This document shows, piece by piece, positions 6,422 to 13,313 of a stretch of 22,840 nt of DNA (position 1 is the stretch's first letter; the number at the start of each line of letters is the position of its first letter). Location of the stretch: the NCBI GenBank assembly GCA_903868035.1, contig CAIPTQ010000064.1:1-22840 (forward strand), written 5' to 3'. The DNA is from an uncultured Phycisphaerales bacterium (GTDB lineage Bacteria > Planctomycetota > Phycisphaerae > WQYP01). The translations under genes were made by a program, and so were the position numbers. Under the pieces are notes generated by a model, which made no database searches, was not told the origin of the DNA, and saw only the letters and a list, made by a program, of their open reading frames with translations.

Positions 6422-7285
6422 ATGTCCGCCACCCCCACCGCATCCCCATCCCCACCGCCCGAGGCGGGCGCGGACCCCCGGACTCCGGCCACCCCCAGCG
6501 CCGGCGTGCTGGTGAATTTTCAGCCCGTCCACAAACCGGAGGTGCATACGCTGTCCATCCTCATCCCCGTCTACAACGAGGAACGCTACCTGGCAGCACT
6601 GGTCAAAAAAGTCGTCGAACAGCCCCTCCCCGGCGGCCTGACCCGCGAAATCATCATGGTCAACGACGCCTCCAGGGACAACACCTGGGCCATCATGCAG
6701 CAGATACCGGCTTTGTTTCCGGAGGCGACGTTCAAGCTGCTGAACAAGGAACAGAACGGCGGCAAGGGGGCGGCGTTGCGCGACGCGTGGGCGCTGGCGA
6801 CGGGGGATTTGCTGATCGTGCAGGATGCGGATTTTGAATATGACCCGGCGGATTATCCGAAGCTGTTGCAGCCGATTCTGGACGGGAAGGCGGATGCCGT
6901 GTTCGGGTCGCGGTTCATCGGCGAGCCGCACCGGGTGATGTACTTCTGGCACCAGATCGCCAACAACGTGCTGACGTGGCTGTCCAACGCGCTGACGAAT
7001 TTGAACCTGACGGACATGGAGGTGTGCTACAAGGTGTTCACGCGGGAGGTGTACTCGAAGATCACGATCAAGAGCCCGCGGTTCGGGGTGGAGCCGGAGC
7101 TGACGGCCAAGGTGGCCAAGATGCGGATCGGGGAGGGCGGGCGGCGGGCGCAGGGGCGGCGGGTGCGGGTGTATGAGGTGGGGGTGGCGTACGCGGGGCG
7201 GACGTATGAGGAGGGCAAGAAGATCGGGTGGAAGGACGCGGTGTCGGCGATTGTGCAGATTGTGCGGTTCCGGTTCAGCGACTGA
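6422..7285 (+). CDS. Family 2 glycosyltransferase, polyprenyl-phosphate sugar synthase-like
   Basis: 287-residue GT2 with a disordered Pro/Ala N-terminus (1-40). The catalytic domain shows LSILIPVYNEERYL near 44-57, IIMVNDASRDNTW near 77-89, NGGKGAALRDAW near 112-123, IVQDADFEYDP near 132-142 with the DAD metal site, AVFGSRFIG near 159-167, and DMEVCYKVFTREV near 198-210. This matches dolichyl-phosphate glucosyl/mannosyltransferase-like enzymes acting on a polyprenyl phosphate at the inner membrane; no transmembrane helices are seen. The ATG at 6422 has GGAG 6 nt upstream; the in-frame ATG at 6392 has none. Codon third positions switch sharply from mostly C to mostly G near 6710. It is not adjacent to an obvious glycan operon; the donor sugar is unknown. 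Confidence 0.87.
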   Translation: MSATPTASPSPPPEAGADPRTPATPSAGVLVNFQPVHKPEVHTLSILIPVYNEERYLAALVKKVVEQPLPGGLTREIIMVNDASRDNTWAIMQQIPALFPEATFKLLNKEQNGGKGAALRDAWALATGDLLIVQDADFEYDPADYPKLLQPILDGKADAVFGSRFIGEPHRVMYFWHQIANNVLTWLSNALTNLNLTDMEVCYKVFTREVYSKITIKSPRFGVEPELTAKVAKMRIGEGGRRAQGRRVRVYEVGVAYAGRTYEEGKKIGWKDAVSAIVQIVRFRFSD

Positions 7286-7311
7286 TCCCTAAATTAGGCG
7301 CGCGACGTTGT

Positions 7312-7328
7312 AATAGACGTCGTCTATT
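7312..7328. promoter_or_regulatory. 17-bp perfect palindrome, operator-like
   Basis: AATAGACG-T-CGTCTATT is a perfect 8+1+8 inverted repeat, 27 bp after the GT2 stop and 70 bp before the GTG start of the exported protein. The single central base makes it more like a dimeric repressor operator than a terminator, and no T-run follows. No protein is known to bind it. Confidence 0.4.
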
Positions 7329-7397
7329 CTCACAGGCCTGAGCTTTATCGCCATCACTAAATGGTGACAGGCGACAGGCGCAAATAAGGAGCACCAC

Positions 7398-7853
7398 GTG
7401 AAATCTCGACGTTTTGGGTTCGGTGTCATGGTGGTCTTGGTTTTGTTATCTGGCGGCCTGGCCCTGGCATCCCAGGATCTGATCCTTCCGTGGGACGCGA
7501 TTGAAGCAAAATTTGTCAGTGCCGGGATCGACGACACGGGATCGATTACCGTGGCCGCAAAAGTGGACGGCGACAAATGGTTGTCCGTCGAGATTGAAGC
7601 CTACGGCAAAAAGTTCAAGCTCGGCGACAAGCAACTTACCACGTTGGCCGGGTTTCCGCTGAACAGTCTCCGCGTCACATATGGCATCTATTCACTCGAA
7701 GCGCCGAATGGAGAGCATGCCGTAAACATTCAGGTGAGCAAGTCCACTCAGTTGGAAAAGGCGGTTACCACAACGACGGTAAGCATGCGTGTGAGCAAGG
7801 GGCATGGGTTGGAAATGAGCGGGCCGAATAAGGAAATGGCGGTGTCGAACTAG
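7398..7853 (+). CDS. Hypothetical exported protein (151 aa)
   Basis: Starts with GTG at 7398, preceded by AAGGAG at 6-7 nt, which decides the start. The N-terminus has a typical type I signal peptide: basic KSRR, a hydrophobic stretch near residues 7-22, and likely cleavage after ALA near residue 24. The mature ~127-residue part is beta-rich, with no cysteines and no recognised domain; LPWDAIEAKF near 30-39 and SITVAAKVDGDKWLSVEIEAYG near 48-69 are its most distinctive parts. It is probably periplasmic. GC content and codon choice are lower than in its neighbours, which may mean recent acquisition or weak selection. It stands alone between GT2 and the convergent tsaD. Function unknown. Confidence 0.72.
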   Translation: MKSRRFGFGVMVVLVLLSGGLALASQDLILPWDAIEAKFVSAGIDDTGSITVAAKVDGDKWLSVEIEAYGKKFKLGDKQLTTLAGFPLNSLRVTYGIYSLEAPNGEHAVNIQVSKSTQLEKAVTTTTVSMRVSKGHGLEMSGPNKEMAVSN

Positions 7854-7960
7854 CCTTGTACTTCGCCTGAGCGCAATTCTATGACAGGCAGCCTGCCCCC
7901 CCAACTCCTCGACATCGCGCGCACCTTTACAAAAAATATAATTTCCTCAGGCCGAGTCAG
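7854..7960. other. Convergent gap between exported protein and tsaD
   Basis: Contains GGCAG.CCTGCC-like symmetry near 7887-7897 followed by C7. On the minus strand, after tsaD, it has a short CTC/GAG stem followed by an AAATTATATTTTTT tract around 7926-7940. Either could end transcription, but both stems are too short to call a terminator with confidence. Confidence 0.25.
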
Positions 7961-9028
7961 TCACACCGTCGCCACCGTCTCCAAATTCAAATCCGCCACC
8001 CGCCCGCTCCTCAGCAGTTCCCACGCCATCCCCGCAATCATCGCCCCGTTATCCGTGCAATACCGCATCGCCGGCACAAACACCGGCAACCCCAACTCCC
8101 CCCCCAGCGCCCCCACCGCCGCCCGAATCGCCGTGTTCGCACTCACCCCCCCGCCAATCACCAGCGACCGCGTCTCGAACCGCCCCGCGGCCCGCCGCAG
8201 CTTCTCCACGAGCATCTCCGCCGCGGTGCGCTGAAAGCTCGCCGCCACATCCGCCTTCTGCCGCATCGTCAGCGACGACGCATCCCGCTCGCGCCCCTTC
8301 TTTCCATTCACGTGATACAGCACCGCCGTCTTGAGGCCCGAGAACGAGAAGTTCAGCGAATCCTTCTCCAGATGCCCCGCCGGAAACTTCACGGCCCGGG
8401 GATCGCCCGTTTCCGCCAGCTTGTCGATCAACGGCCCGCCCGGATACCCCAGTTGCAGAATCGCCGCCACCTTGTCAAACGCCTCGCCCACGGCATCGTC
8501 CTGGGTCTGGCCGATCCGCCGCAAATTGTGGAACGAATGCACGTGATACAGCGAGGAGTGGCCGCCGGACATGACCAGGCCGACGGCGGGGAAGGGGGGA
8601 TTTTCGATTTTCGATTTTCGATTTTCGATTGCGGGGGCGTCCGCCAGCACCACGCTGTAGAGGTGGGCTTGGACGTGGTTGACGGCGAGGAGGGGTTTTT
8701 GCCAGGCGAAGGCGAAGGCTTTGGCGGCGGCGGTGCCCACGAGGAGGCATCCGATGAGGCCGGGGCAGTTGGCGACGGCGACGGCGGCGAGTTCTTCGGC
8801 GGGGCGGGTGATGTGGGCCAGGCGCAGGGCTTCGGCGACGATGAGGTTGAGGGATTCGAGGTGGGCGCGGGCGGCGACTTCGGGGACGACGCCGCCGAAC
8901 TTGGCGTGGAGGTCGATCTGGGAGGCGACGACGTTGGAGAGGACCACGCGGCCGTCTTGGACGACGGCGGCGGAGGTTTCGTCGCAGGTGGTTTCGAGGC
9001 CGAGGATGAGCATGGGGACAGGGTTCAT
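7961..9028 (-). CDS. tsaD: tRNA N6-threonylcarbamoyladenosine transferase subunit TsaD
   Basis: Transfers threonylcarbamoyl from TC-AMP to A37 of ANN-decoding tRNAs, with TsaB/TsaE as usual partners (not in the window). The 355-residue protein has the ASKHA-fold motifs: LGLETTCDETSAAVV near 9-23, FGGVVPEVAARAHLE near 44-58, metal-binding HVQAH with H118 and H122, MSGGHSSLYHV near 153-163, GEAFDKVA near 181-188, FSFSGLKTAV near 228-237, GGGVSANTAIR near 292-302 and CTDNGAMIA near 324-332 with the metal ligand D326. Between HVQAH and MSGGH lies IENRKSKIEN (134-143), encoded by a 7-bp repeat and not typical of the family. The ATG at 9028 overlaps the protease stop as ATGA; an internal ATG at 9013 is equally compatible with the family. 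Third positions flip from C to G near the repeat. Confidence 0.94.
   Translation of the reverse strand: MNPVPMLILGLETTCDETSAAVVQDGRVVLSNVVASQIDLHAKFGGVVPEVAARAHLESLNLIVAEALRLAHITRPAEELAAVAVANCPGLIGCLLVGTAAAKAFAFAWQKPLLAVNHVQAHLYSVVLADAPAIENRKSKIENPPFPAVGLVMSGGHSSLYHVHSFHNLRRIGQTQDDAVGEAFDKVAAILQLGYPGGPLIDKLAETGDPRAVKFPAGHLEKDSLNFSFSGLKTAVLYHVNGKKGRERDASSLTMRQKADVAASFQRTAAEMLVEKLRRAAGRFETRSLVIGGGVSANTAIRAAVGALGGELGLPVFVPAMRYCTDNGAMIAGMAWELLRSGRVADLNLETVATV
8599..8630. repeat. GATTTTC heptanucleotide tandem repeat inside tsaD
   Basis: 32 bases made of four full GATTTTC units plus GATT, without interruption on the plus strand. In the tsaD frame it encodes IENRKSKIEN. Because 7 is not a multiple of 3, gain or loss of one or two units would shift the tsaD frame; three units add or remove 7 residues. 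Confidence 0.9.
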
Positions 9029-10668
9029 TGCGGCACGTCCGGGGCGGGCGGCAGTTCGGAGGAGGCGCCGGGTTTGGTCGCCGGGTTGGGCTGGGTGTTG
9101 ACCGGGATGCTGGCGCTGACGCCGGGGCGGGTGGTGGTGACGTCGGCGGCAAAGTCTTTGGCGGGGCCGAAGGCCTGGTAGGCGATGAGAATCTCCAGGG
9201 CGCGCTGAAGTTGGCGATCGGCGGGTTCGGCGCGGGAGGTGGTGGCGGTGGCGTTGGTGAGGGGATTGACCGTGGCCGGAGCGGTAGCGGGGGCGGTCGC
9301 GGGTTTGGTGGTCGGGGCGGGCGCGGTGGCGGCGTGGGCCGAGGCGGGAGTGTTCGCGGCCGCGGGCTTGGTGGCGGAGGCGGGGGTGAGGGATTTGTGG
9401 ATGATTTCACTCTGGCTGCGCGCGGCGAGCACGGCGCGGTTTTCCTCGTCCGTCAGGGGGATGTTGAAGGCGGGATCGGGCTCGACGCCCCATTCCTTGG
9501 AGTCTTTTTTGCGCATGATGTTTTTGCCGGAGGGGAGATAATAATACTGCGTGGTGAGCTTGAGGGCGGCATTGCCGTTGTCGAGGTTGATGAGGGACTG
9601 CACGGAGCCTTTGCCAAACGAGCGCGCCCCGATCAGCACGGCACGGCGGTGGTCCTTGAGCGCCCCGGCGACGATTTCGGAGGCGGAGGCGGAATACTCG
9701 TTGATGAGGACGACGAGGGGGATGCGCGGATAGGTTTTTTCGGGCGTGGCCTCGGCGACGAGATCGCGCTTGGGCGAGTCCGGGCGGCCGGTGGTGACGA
9801 TGACGCCCGAGTCGAGGAAGCGTTTGCTTACGTCGATGCCCGCCGGGAGGGTGCCGCCGGGGTTGAAGCGCAGGTCGAGGATAATGCCTTTAAGCGAGCC
9901 GGCGGATTTGTCATTGATGAGGGGCAGGAGGGCCTTATCGAGTTCATCGGGGGTGTTTTCCATGAAGTTGGTGATGCGGACGTAGGCGATGCGGTGCTCG
10001 GGGTCGATGAGGCAATCCCAGCCCCCCGCCGTGCCGCCGTCGAGGTGGCGGAAACCGCGGACGGAGTGGATTTGGACGACGGCACGGGTGACGGTGAGTT
10101 CGACGGGGGTTTTGTCGCCCTCGTGGATGACGGTCATTTTCAGTTCGCTGTTGGGCTCGCCGCCGATGCGGGTGAGCAGGTCTTTCAGAGAAAGGCCGTC
10201 GGTGGTTTCGCCGTTGAGCTTGAGGATACGGTCACCGGCATAGACGCCGGCCTTGAGGGCGGGGGAATCATCGAGCGGGGAGACGATGCTGAAGACGCCG
10301 GTGGCGGGGTCCTGGGAGATTTCCGCGCCGATGCCGGAAAACTGGCCATGGACGGCGCGGTCGAAGGCGGCGAGTTCATCCTTGGTGAAGTAATTGGAAT
10401 AGGGGTCGAGTTCGGACATCAGGCCCTTGATGGCGCCGGTGAGGAGCTTGTCGTCGTCGATTTTTTCGACGTAGTTGTGGAGGATTTGGGAGCGAAGATC
10501 GACCAGGGTGTCGAAGAACTGGTAGGAATCGCGCGGCGGGGCGGCGGCCAGGCGCGGCGCGGGCAGCGGGGCGGCGGGCGGGAGGGGATTTTGGCGGCCC
10601 AGGCCGAAGCCGATGGTCAGGCAGACCACGGCCAGGGCGGCGGCCCGGAGGTAGGGATTGACGTTCAT
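9025..10668 (-). CDS. S41 family C-terminal processing peptidase (CtpA/Prc-like)
   Basis: 547-residue periplasmic serine protease with a Ser/Lys dyad. Residues ~8-24 form a signal anchor; an N-terminal helical part (~48-108) leads to a PDZ domain (~110-195, with GIGAEI and AGVYAGDRILKLNG). The peptidase domain has LDLRFNPGG near 264-272 and EYSASASEIVAGAL near 324-337, with Ser328 as nucleophile and Lys353 (RSFGKGSVQ) 25 residues later, the same spacing as in E. coli Prc. Residues ~428-490 are Ala/Thr/Pro-rich low complexity, unusual for the family, followed by a short helical segment (RQLQRALEILIAYQAF) and a Pro-rich end. The ATG at 10668 follows GGAG at 7 nt. The stop overlaps tsaD as ATGA, so the two are coupled. 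It trims periplasmic proteins at their C-termini; substrates unknown. Confidence 0.92.
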   Translation of the reverse strand: MNVNPYLRAAALAVVCLTIGFGLGRQNPLPPAAPLPAPRLAAAPPRDSYQFFDTLVDLRSQILHNYVEKIDDDKLLTGAIKGLMSELDPYSNYFTKDELAAFDRAVHGQFSGIGAEISQDPATGVFSIVSPLDDSPALKAGVYAGDRILKLNGETTDGLSLKDLLTRIGGEPNSELKMTVIHEGDKTPVELTVTRAVVQIHSVRGFRHLDGGTAGGWDCLIDPEHRIAYVRITNFMENTPDELDKALLPLINDKSAGSLKGIILDLRFNPGGTLPAGIDVSKRFLDSGVIVTTGRPDSPKRDLVAEATPEKTYPRIPLVVLINEYSASASEIVAGALKDHRRAVLIGARSFGKGSVQSLINLDNGNAALKLTTQYYYLPSGKNIMRKKDSKEWGVEPDPAFNIPLTDEENRAVLAARSQSEIIHKSLTPASATKPAAANTPASAHAATAPAPTTKPATAPATAPATVNPLTNATATTSRAEPADRQLQRALEILIAYQAFGPAKDFAADVTTTRPGVSASIPVNTQPNPATKPGASSELPPAPDVPQ

Positions 10669-10700
10669 CAGGCGCTCCGAAAGGGTGCGGGGAGGGGACT

Positions 10701-10706
10701 ATCATA
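10701..10706 (-). promoter_or_regulatory. Possible -10 (TATGAT) for the S41 protease-tsaD operon
   Basis: TATGAT on the minus strand, 32 nt before the ATG at 10668, would give a ~25-nt leader containing the GGAG Shine-Dalgarno. There is no clear -35. Weak call. Confidence 0.3.
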
Positions 10707-10751
10707 GCGTTGCCGGCGGGGAAAAGGGCGTTCGGCGTACCGTCGGCAAAA

Positions 10752-10921
10752 CGGAACCCGTAGTAGCGTAAGCGAGGCGGACTTGCATGCATTCAGGCTG
10801 GGGGGTATCTCGCGCAGGCGATGGATAGCCCTTCGCATACGGGAATTCTTTAATCGCCTGCGCGAGGCGACTGGGAGTCGTTTGGATCGGTCACTCCACC
10901 TCGCTCACGCTACGGGTTCCG
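10752..10921. repeat. Nested inverted-repeat element (MITE/REP-like)
   Basis: Outer arms: CGGAACCCG, then an extra TAG, then TAGCGTAAGCGAGGCGG (10752-10780), match the reverse complement of 10897-10921 with two substitutions and the 3-nt insertion, about 25 bp long. Inner arms: CTCGCGCAGGCGAT (10809-10822) is the perfect reverse complement of 10853-10866 (14 bp, 30-nt loop). The whole 170-bp block could fold as one long branched hairpin. A 13-bp solo copy of the outer arm lies at 5188-5200. There is no transposase ORF inside, so it is at most a non-autonomous element. Confidence 0.8.
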
Positions 10922-10965
10922 TGTTTCACTGAAACTGGGGGGGCATGGATTAACCGACCGAATTG

Positions 10966-10978
10966 GCGCATAATGCGC
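10966..10978 (+). promoter_or_regulatory. Possible lpxC promoter overlapping a palindrome
   Basis: GCGCAT-A-ATGCGC is a perfect 6+1+6 palindrome containing CATAAT (10969-10974), a fair -10 element, 36 bp before the GTG at 11011. An operator overlapping the -10 would be a way to control lipid A synthesis, but this is inference; no -35 is clear. Confidence 0.35.
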
Positions 10979-11010
10979 GGTTTGATTGATCGAAAGGAGC
11001 ATGCCGCGCC

Positions 11011-12330
11011 GTGAGTGTCGTTTGTCCGCAAAAGTCGATTGCCGGCGAAATTTCGGTTTCGGGGCGCGGGTTGTTCACCAGCGCGGAGGCGACGCTCACC
11101 TTCAAACCGGCGCCGGTGGGCCACGGCATCGTGTTTGTACGGACCGACCTGTCGCGCCCCGTGCGCATTCCCGCGCTGGTGCAGCATGTGACCAAGCGCT
11201 CACGGCGGACGGCGATCAAGAGCGGGGCCGACGCGGTGGAGACCATCGAACATTGCATGTCGGCGGTGGCGGGGCTGGGGATCGACAATCTGGAGATCGC
11301 CGTCAGCGGGCCGGAAGTGCCGGGGATGGATGGCAGCAGCCTGCCGTTTATCGAGGCGCTGACGCGGGCGGGCGTCGTGGAGCAGCCGGCGGAGCGGCAG
11401 TTTTTGACGATCACCGCGCCCCTCGAAGTGCGCGACGGCAGCGCGACCATCATCGCCTCGCCGCCCACCGCCGATGAATTTGAAATCTTTTACGACCTGG
11501 ACTACGGCAACCTCGAACCGATCCGCCGGCAGCTTTTCGCCTACGCGCTCGGCGGCGACTATGCCCGGGAAATCGCCCCGGCGCGCACGTTTGTCACCAA
11601 GGCCGAGGCGGAGATGCTGCGGTCGCGCGGCCTGGGCACGCACCTGAAGGCCGGCGACGTGCTGGTGCTGGACACCACCGGGCCGATTGACACGGAGTAC
11701 CGCTTCCCCAACGAGTGCGTGCGCCACAAGGTGCTGGACCTGATCGGGGACATGTATCTGCTGGGGTGCCCGATTCGCGGGAAGATCGTGGCCCACAAGA
11801 GCGGGCATTCGCTGAACCACACAATGGTGCGGCGGCTGACGCAGATGCTCAATGCCGACAAGCGGGCGCGGCTGGCGCTGGGCGAGCCGGTGATGGACGT
11901 GCGGCGGATTCTGCGGCTGATGCCCCACCGGTATCCGATGCTGCTGGTGGACCGGGTGATCGAGATGGACGGGGACCGGCGGGCGCTGGGGATCAAGAAC
12001 GTGACGATGAACGAGCCGTTTTTCGAGGGGCACTATCCCAACACCCCGATGATGCCGGGGGTGTTGATCGTCGAGGCGATGGCGCAGCTTTCGGGGCTGC
12101 TGCTGTCGCGGAAGCTGGAGCACACGGGGAAGATTCCGATGCTGCTGTCGCTGGACAAGGTGAAGCTGCGCCGGCCGGTGGTGCCGGGGGATCAGTTGAT
12201 TTTGGAATCGGTGAACATCCGGGTGAAGGCGCGGACGGGGCATGTGCGGTGCCGGGCGTACGTGGGGGACCAGGTGGCGGCGGAGGCGGAGATTAAGTTT
12301 ATGTTGGTGGACAACGAGTTGGGCGGATAG
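11011..12330 (+). CDS. lpxC-fabZ: Bifunctional UDP-3-O-acyl-GlcNAc deacetylase / (3R)-hydroxyacyl-ACP dehydratase (LpxC-FabZ)
   Basis: 439-residue fusion. Residues 1-~285 are LpxC, the zinc deacetylase committing UDP-acyl-GlcNAc to lipid A: the zinc ligands are H81 (TIEHCMSA), H239 and D243 (VRHKVLDLIGD), and the general base is H266 (HKSGH). Residues ~295-439 are FabZ, which dehydrates 3-hydroxyacyl-ACP: catalytic H306 (LMPHRYPMLLVD) and E355 (LIVEAMAQ). Both active sites look intact. Such fusions are known in Bacteroidetes and in PVC-type bacteria; joining the two enzymes may balance 3-hydroxyacyl-ACP use between lipid A and fatty acids. The start is GTG at 11011, with AAAGGAG ending about 11 nt upstream (rather long); the ATG at 11001 is out of frame. 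lpxA follows 24 bp after the stop. Confidence 0.95.
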   Translation: MSVVCPQKSIAGEISVSGRGLFTSAEATLTFKPAPVGHGIVFVRTDLSRPVRIPALVQHVTKRSRRTAIKSGADAVETIEHCMSAVAGLGIDNLEIAVSGPEVPGMDGSSLPFIEALTRAGVVEQPAERQFLTITAPLEVRDGSATIIASPPTADEFEIFYDLDYGNLEPIRRQLFAYALGGDYAREIAPARTFVTKAEAEMLRSRGLGTHLKAGDVLVLDTTGPIDTEYRFPNECVRHKVLDLIGDMYLLGCPIRGKIVAHKSGHSLNHTMVRRLTQMLNADKRARLALGEPVMDVRRILRLMPHRYPMLLVDRVIEMDGDRRALGIKNVTMNEPFFEGHYPNTPMMPGVLIVEAMAQLSGLLLSRKLEHTGKIPMLLSLDKVKLRRPVVPGDQLILESVNIRVKARTGHVRCRAYVGDQVAAEAEIKFMLVDNELGG

Positions 12331-12354
12331 GCCGCCAAAAACCAGTGGAGCAAC

Positions 12355-13206
12355 ATGCCTAAAATTCATCCCATGGCGGTGGTCGAAACCGGGGCCGAGC
12401 TGGCCGACGATGTGGTCGTCGGCCCGTTTGCGTACGTCGGGCCGCACGTCAAGCTCGGCCGCGGGTGCGTGCTGCACCATCACGCGCAGCTCGAAGGCCA
12501 CACCACTGCCGGCGCGGAGAATGAGTTTTTCCCCAATTGCCTGCTCGGAACCGTCTCGCAGGACCTCAAGTACCGCGGGGCGAATTGCACGCTGCTCATC
12601 GGCAACCAGAACACCTTTCGCGAAAACTGCACCATCCACATCGGCACCGAGGACGGCGGGGGCGTGACCAAAATCGGCTCGGGCAACCTCATCATGGTCG
12701 CCGCCCACATCGCCCACGACTGCATCCTGGGCGACCACTGCATCCTCGCCAACAACGTCATGCTCGCCGGCCACGTGCTGGTCGAGGACTGGGTCGTCAT
12801 CTCCGGCGGGGCGGCCTCGCACCATTACGTGACCTTCGGGAAGCACTCGTTCGTCGGCGGGCTGTCGGCGATCACCCGCGATGTGCCGCCGTTCATGGTG
12901 GTCGAGGGCCATCCCTGCTCCGTGCGCGGCATCAACCGCACGGGGCTCAAGCGCCGCGGATTCACCGAGGAGCAGATCGAGGCGCTGAAGACGGCCTGGA
13001 AGATGCTCTTCAGCGACACCACCCCGCTGATCACCCAGGCGGTGGAACTCGAAAAGCTCTACCCCGGCCAGCCCGACATCCTCACCCTGCTGGCGTTCAT
13101 GCGCTCCTCGATGGCCGGCAAGTTCGGCCGCGCCCGCGAGGCGCTGCGCGGCACATTCACCCGCGAAGACAACGGCGAGGAAACGCCGCATGCGACGGGA
13201 AACTGA
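12355..13206 (+). CDS. lpxA: Acyl-[ACP]--UDP-N-acetylglucosamine O-acyltransferase LpxA
   Basis: Cytoplasmic left-handed beta-helix acyltransferase that moves 3-hydroxyacyl from ACP to UDP-GlcNAc, the first step of lipid A synthesis. The 283-residue protein has hexapeptide repeats through ~190, the loop GTVSQDLKYRG near 65-75, and AAHIAHDCILGD near 116-127 with catalytic His121 (E. coli His125). The C-terminus has LKRRGFTEEQIEALKTAWK near 199-217, typical of LpxA. It is ~20 residues longer than E. coli LpxA because of a C-terminal tail. The ATG at 12355 follows GGAG. It is cotranscribed with lpxC-fabZ. The next gene is an oxidoreductase, raising the possibility of an amino-sugar substrate as in GnnA/GnnB organisms, but gnnB is absent here. 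Confidence 0.95.
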   Translation: MPKIHPMAVVETGAELADDVVVGPFAYVGPHVKLGRGCVLHHHAQLEGHTTAGAENEFFPNCLLGTVSQDLKYRGANCTLLIGNQNTFRENCTIHIGTEDGGGVTKIGSGNLIMVAAHIAHDCILGDHCILANNVMLAGHVLVEDWVVISGGAASHHYVTFGKHSFVGGLSAITRDVPPFMVVEGHPCSVRGINRTGLKRRGFTEEQIEALKTAWKMLFSDTTPLITQAVELEKLYPGQPDILTLLAFMRSSMAGKFGRAREALRGTFTREDNGEETPHATGN

Positions 13207-13213
13207 GGCGAAG

Positions 13214-13300
13214 GACCAATGACGCAATGGCCAATGACCAATGGCCAAGGAAGAAAGCGTATCGTTGTCATTGGCCATTGATCCTTGATCATTGGTCATT
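13214..13300. repeat. CAATGGCCAATGACC inverted-repeat element
   Basis: Fills most of the gap between lpxA and the oxidoreductase. CAATGGCCAATGAC (13225-13238) is a perfect inverted match to 13267-13280, separated by 28 nt, and AATGACCAATG (13233-13243) is repeated inverted at 13290-13300. Units of about 7 bp (CAATGGC / CAATGAC) repeat in tandem within each arm. The block could form a hairpin between two cotranscribed genes. Confidence 0.75.
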
Positions 13301-13313
13301 TTGTGAGGTATGA

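Larger units (their letters stand above)
10669..11010. other. 342-bp divergent gap between S41 protease and lpxC-fabZ
   Basis: Holds the inverted-repeat element at 10752-10921, a possible protease promoter at 10701-10706 (minus) and a possible lpxC promoter at 10966-10978 (plus), each described separately. No protein-coding ORF with a ribosome binding site is seen. Confidence 0.6.

Noticed and set aside
5324..6952. Long minus-strand ORF (542 aa) opposite HDOD and GT2
   Set aside because: Overlaps two motif-supported genes on the other strand; composition is typical of an antisense shadow.
8599..8630. CRISPR-like array
   Set aside because: A head-to-tail 7-bp tandem repeat without spacers, inside a coding gene.
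9028..10707. Long plus-strand ORF (559 aa) opposite the S41 protease
   Set aside because: Gly/Asp/Glu-rich translation is the mirror of the C-rich protease codons; no Shine-Dalgarno and no family motif.
10752..10921. Insertion sequence
   Set aside because: Only 170 bp and no transposase; kept as a non-autonomous repeat.
11200..13299. Long minus-strand ORF (699 aa) across lpxC-fabZ and lpxA
   Set aside because: It is a high-GC shadow of two firmly identified genes; its translation is His/Arg/Pro-rich and its start lies in the CAATGGCC repeat.
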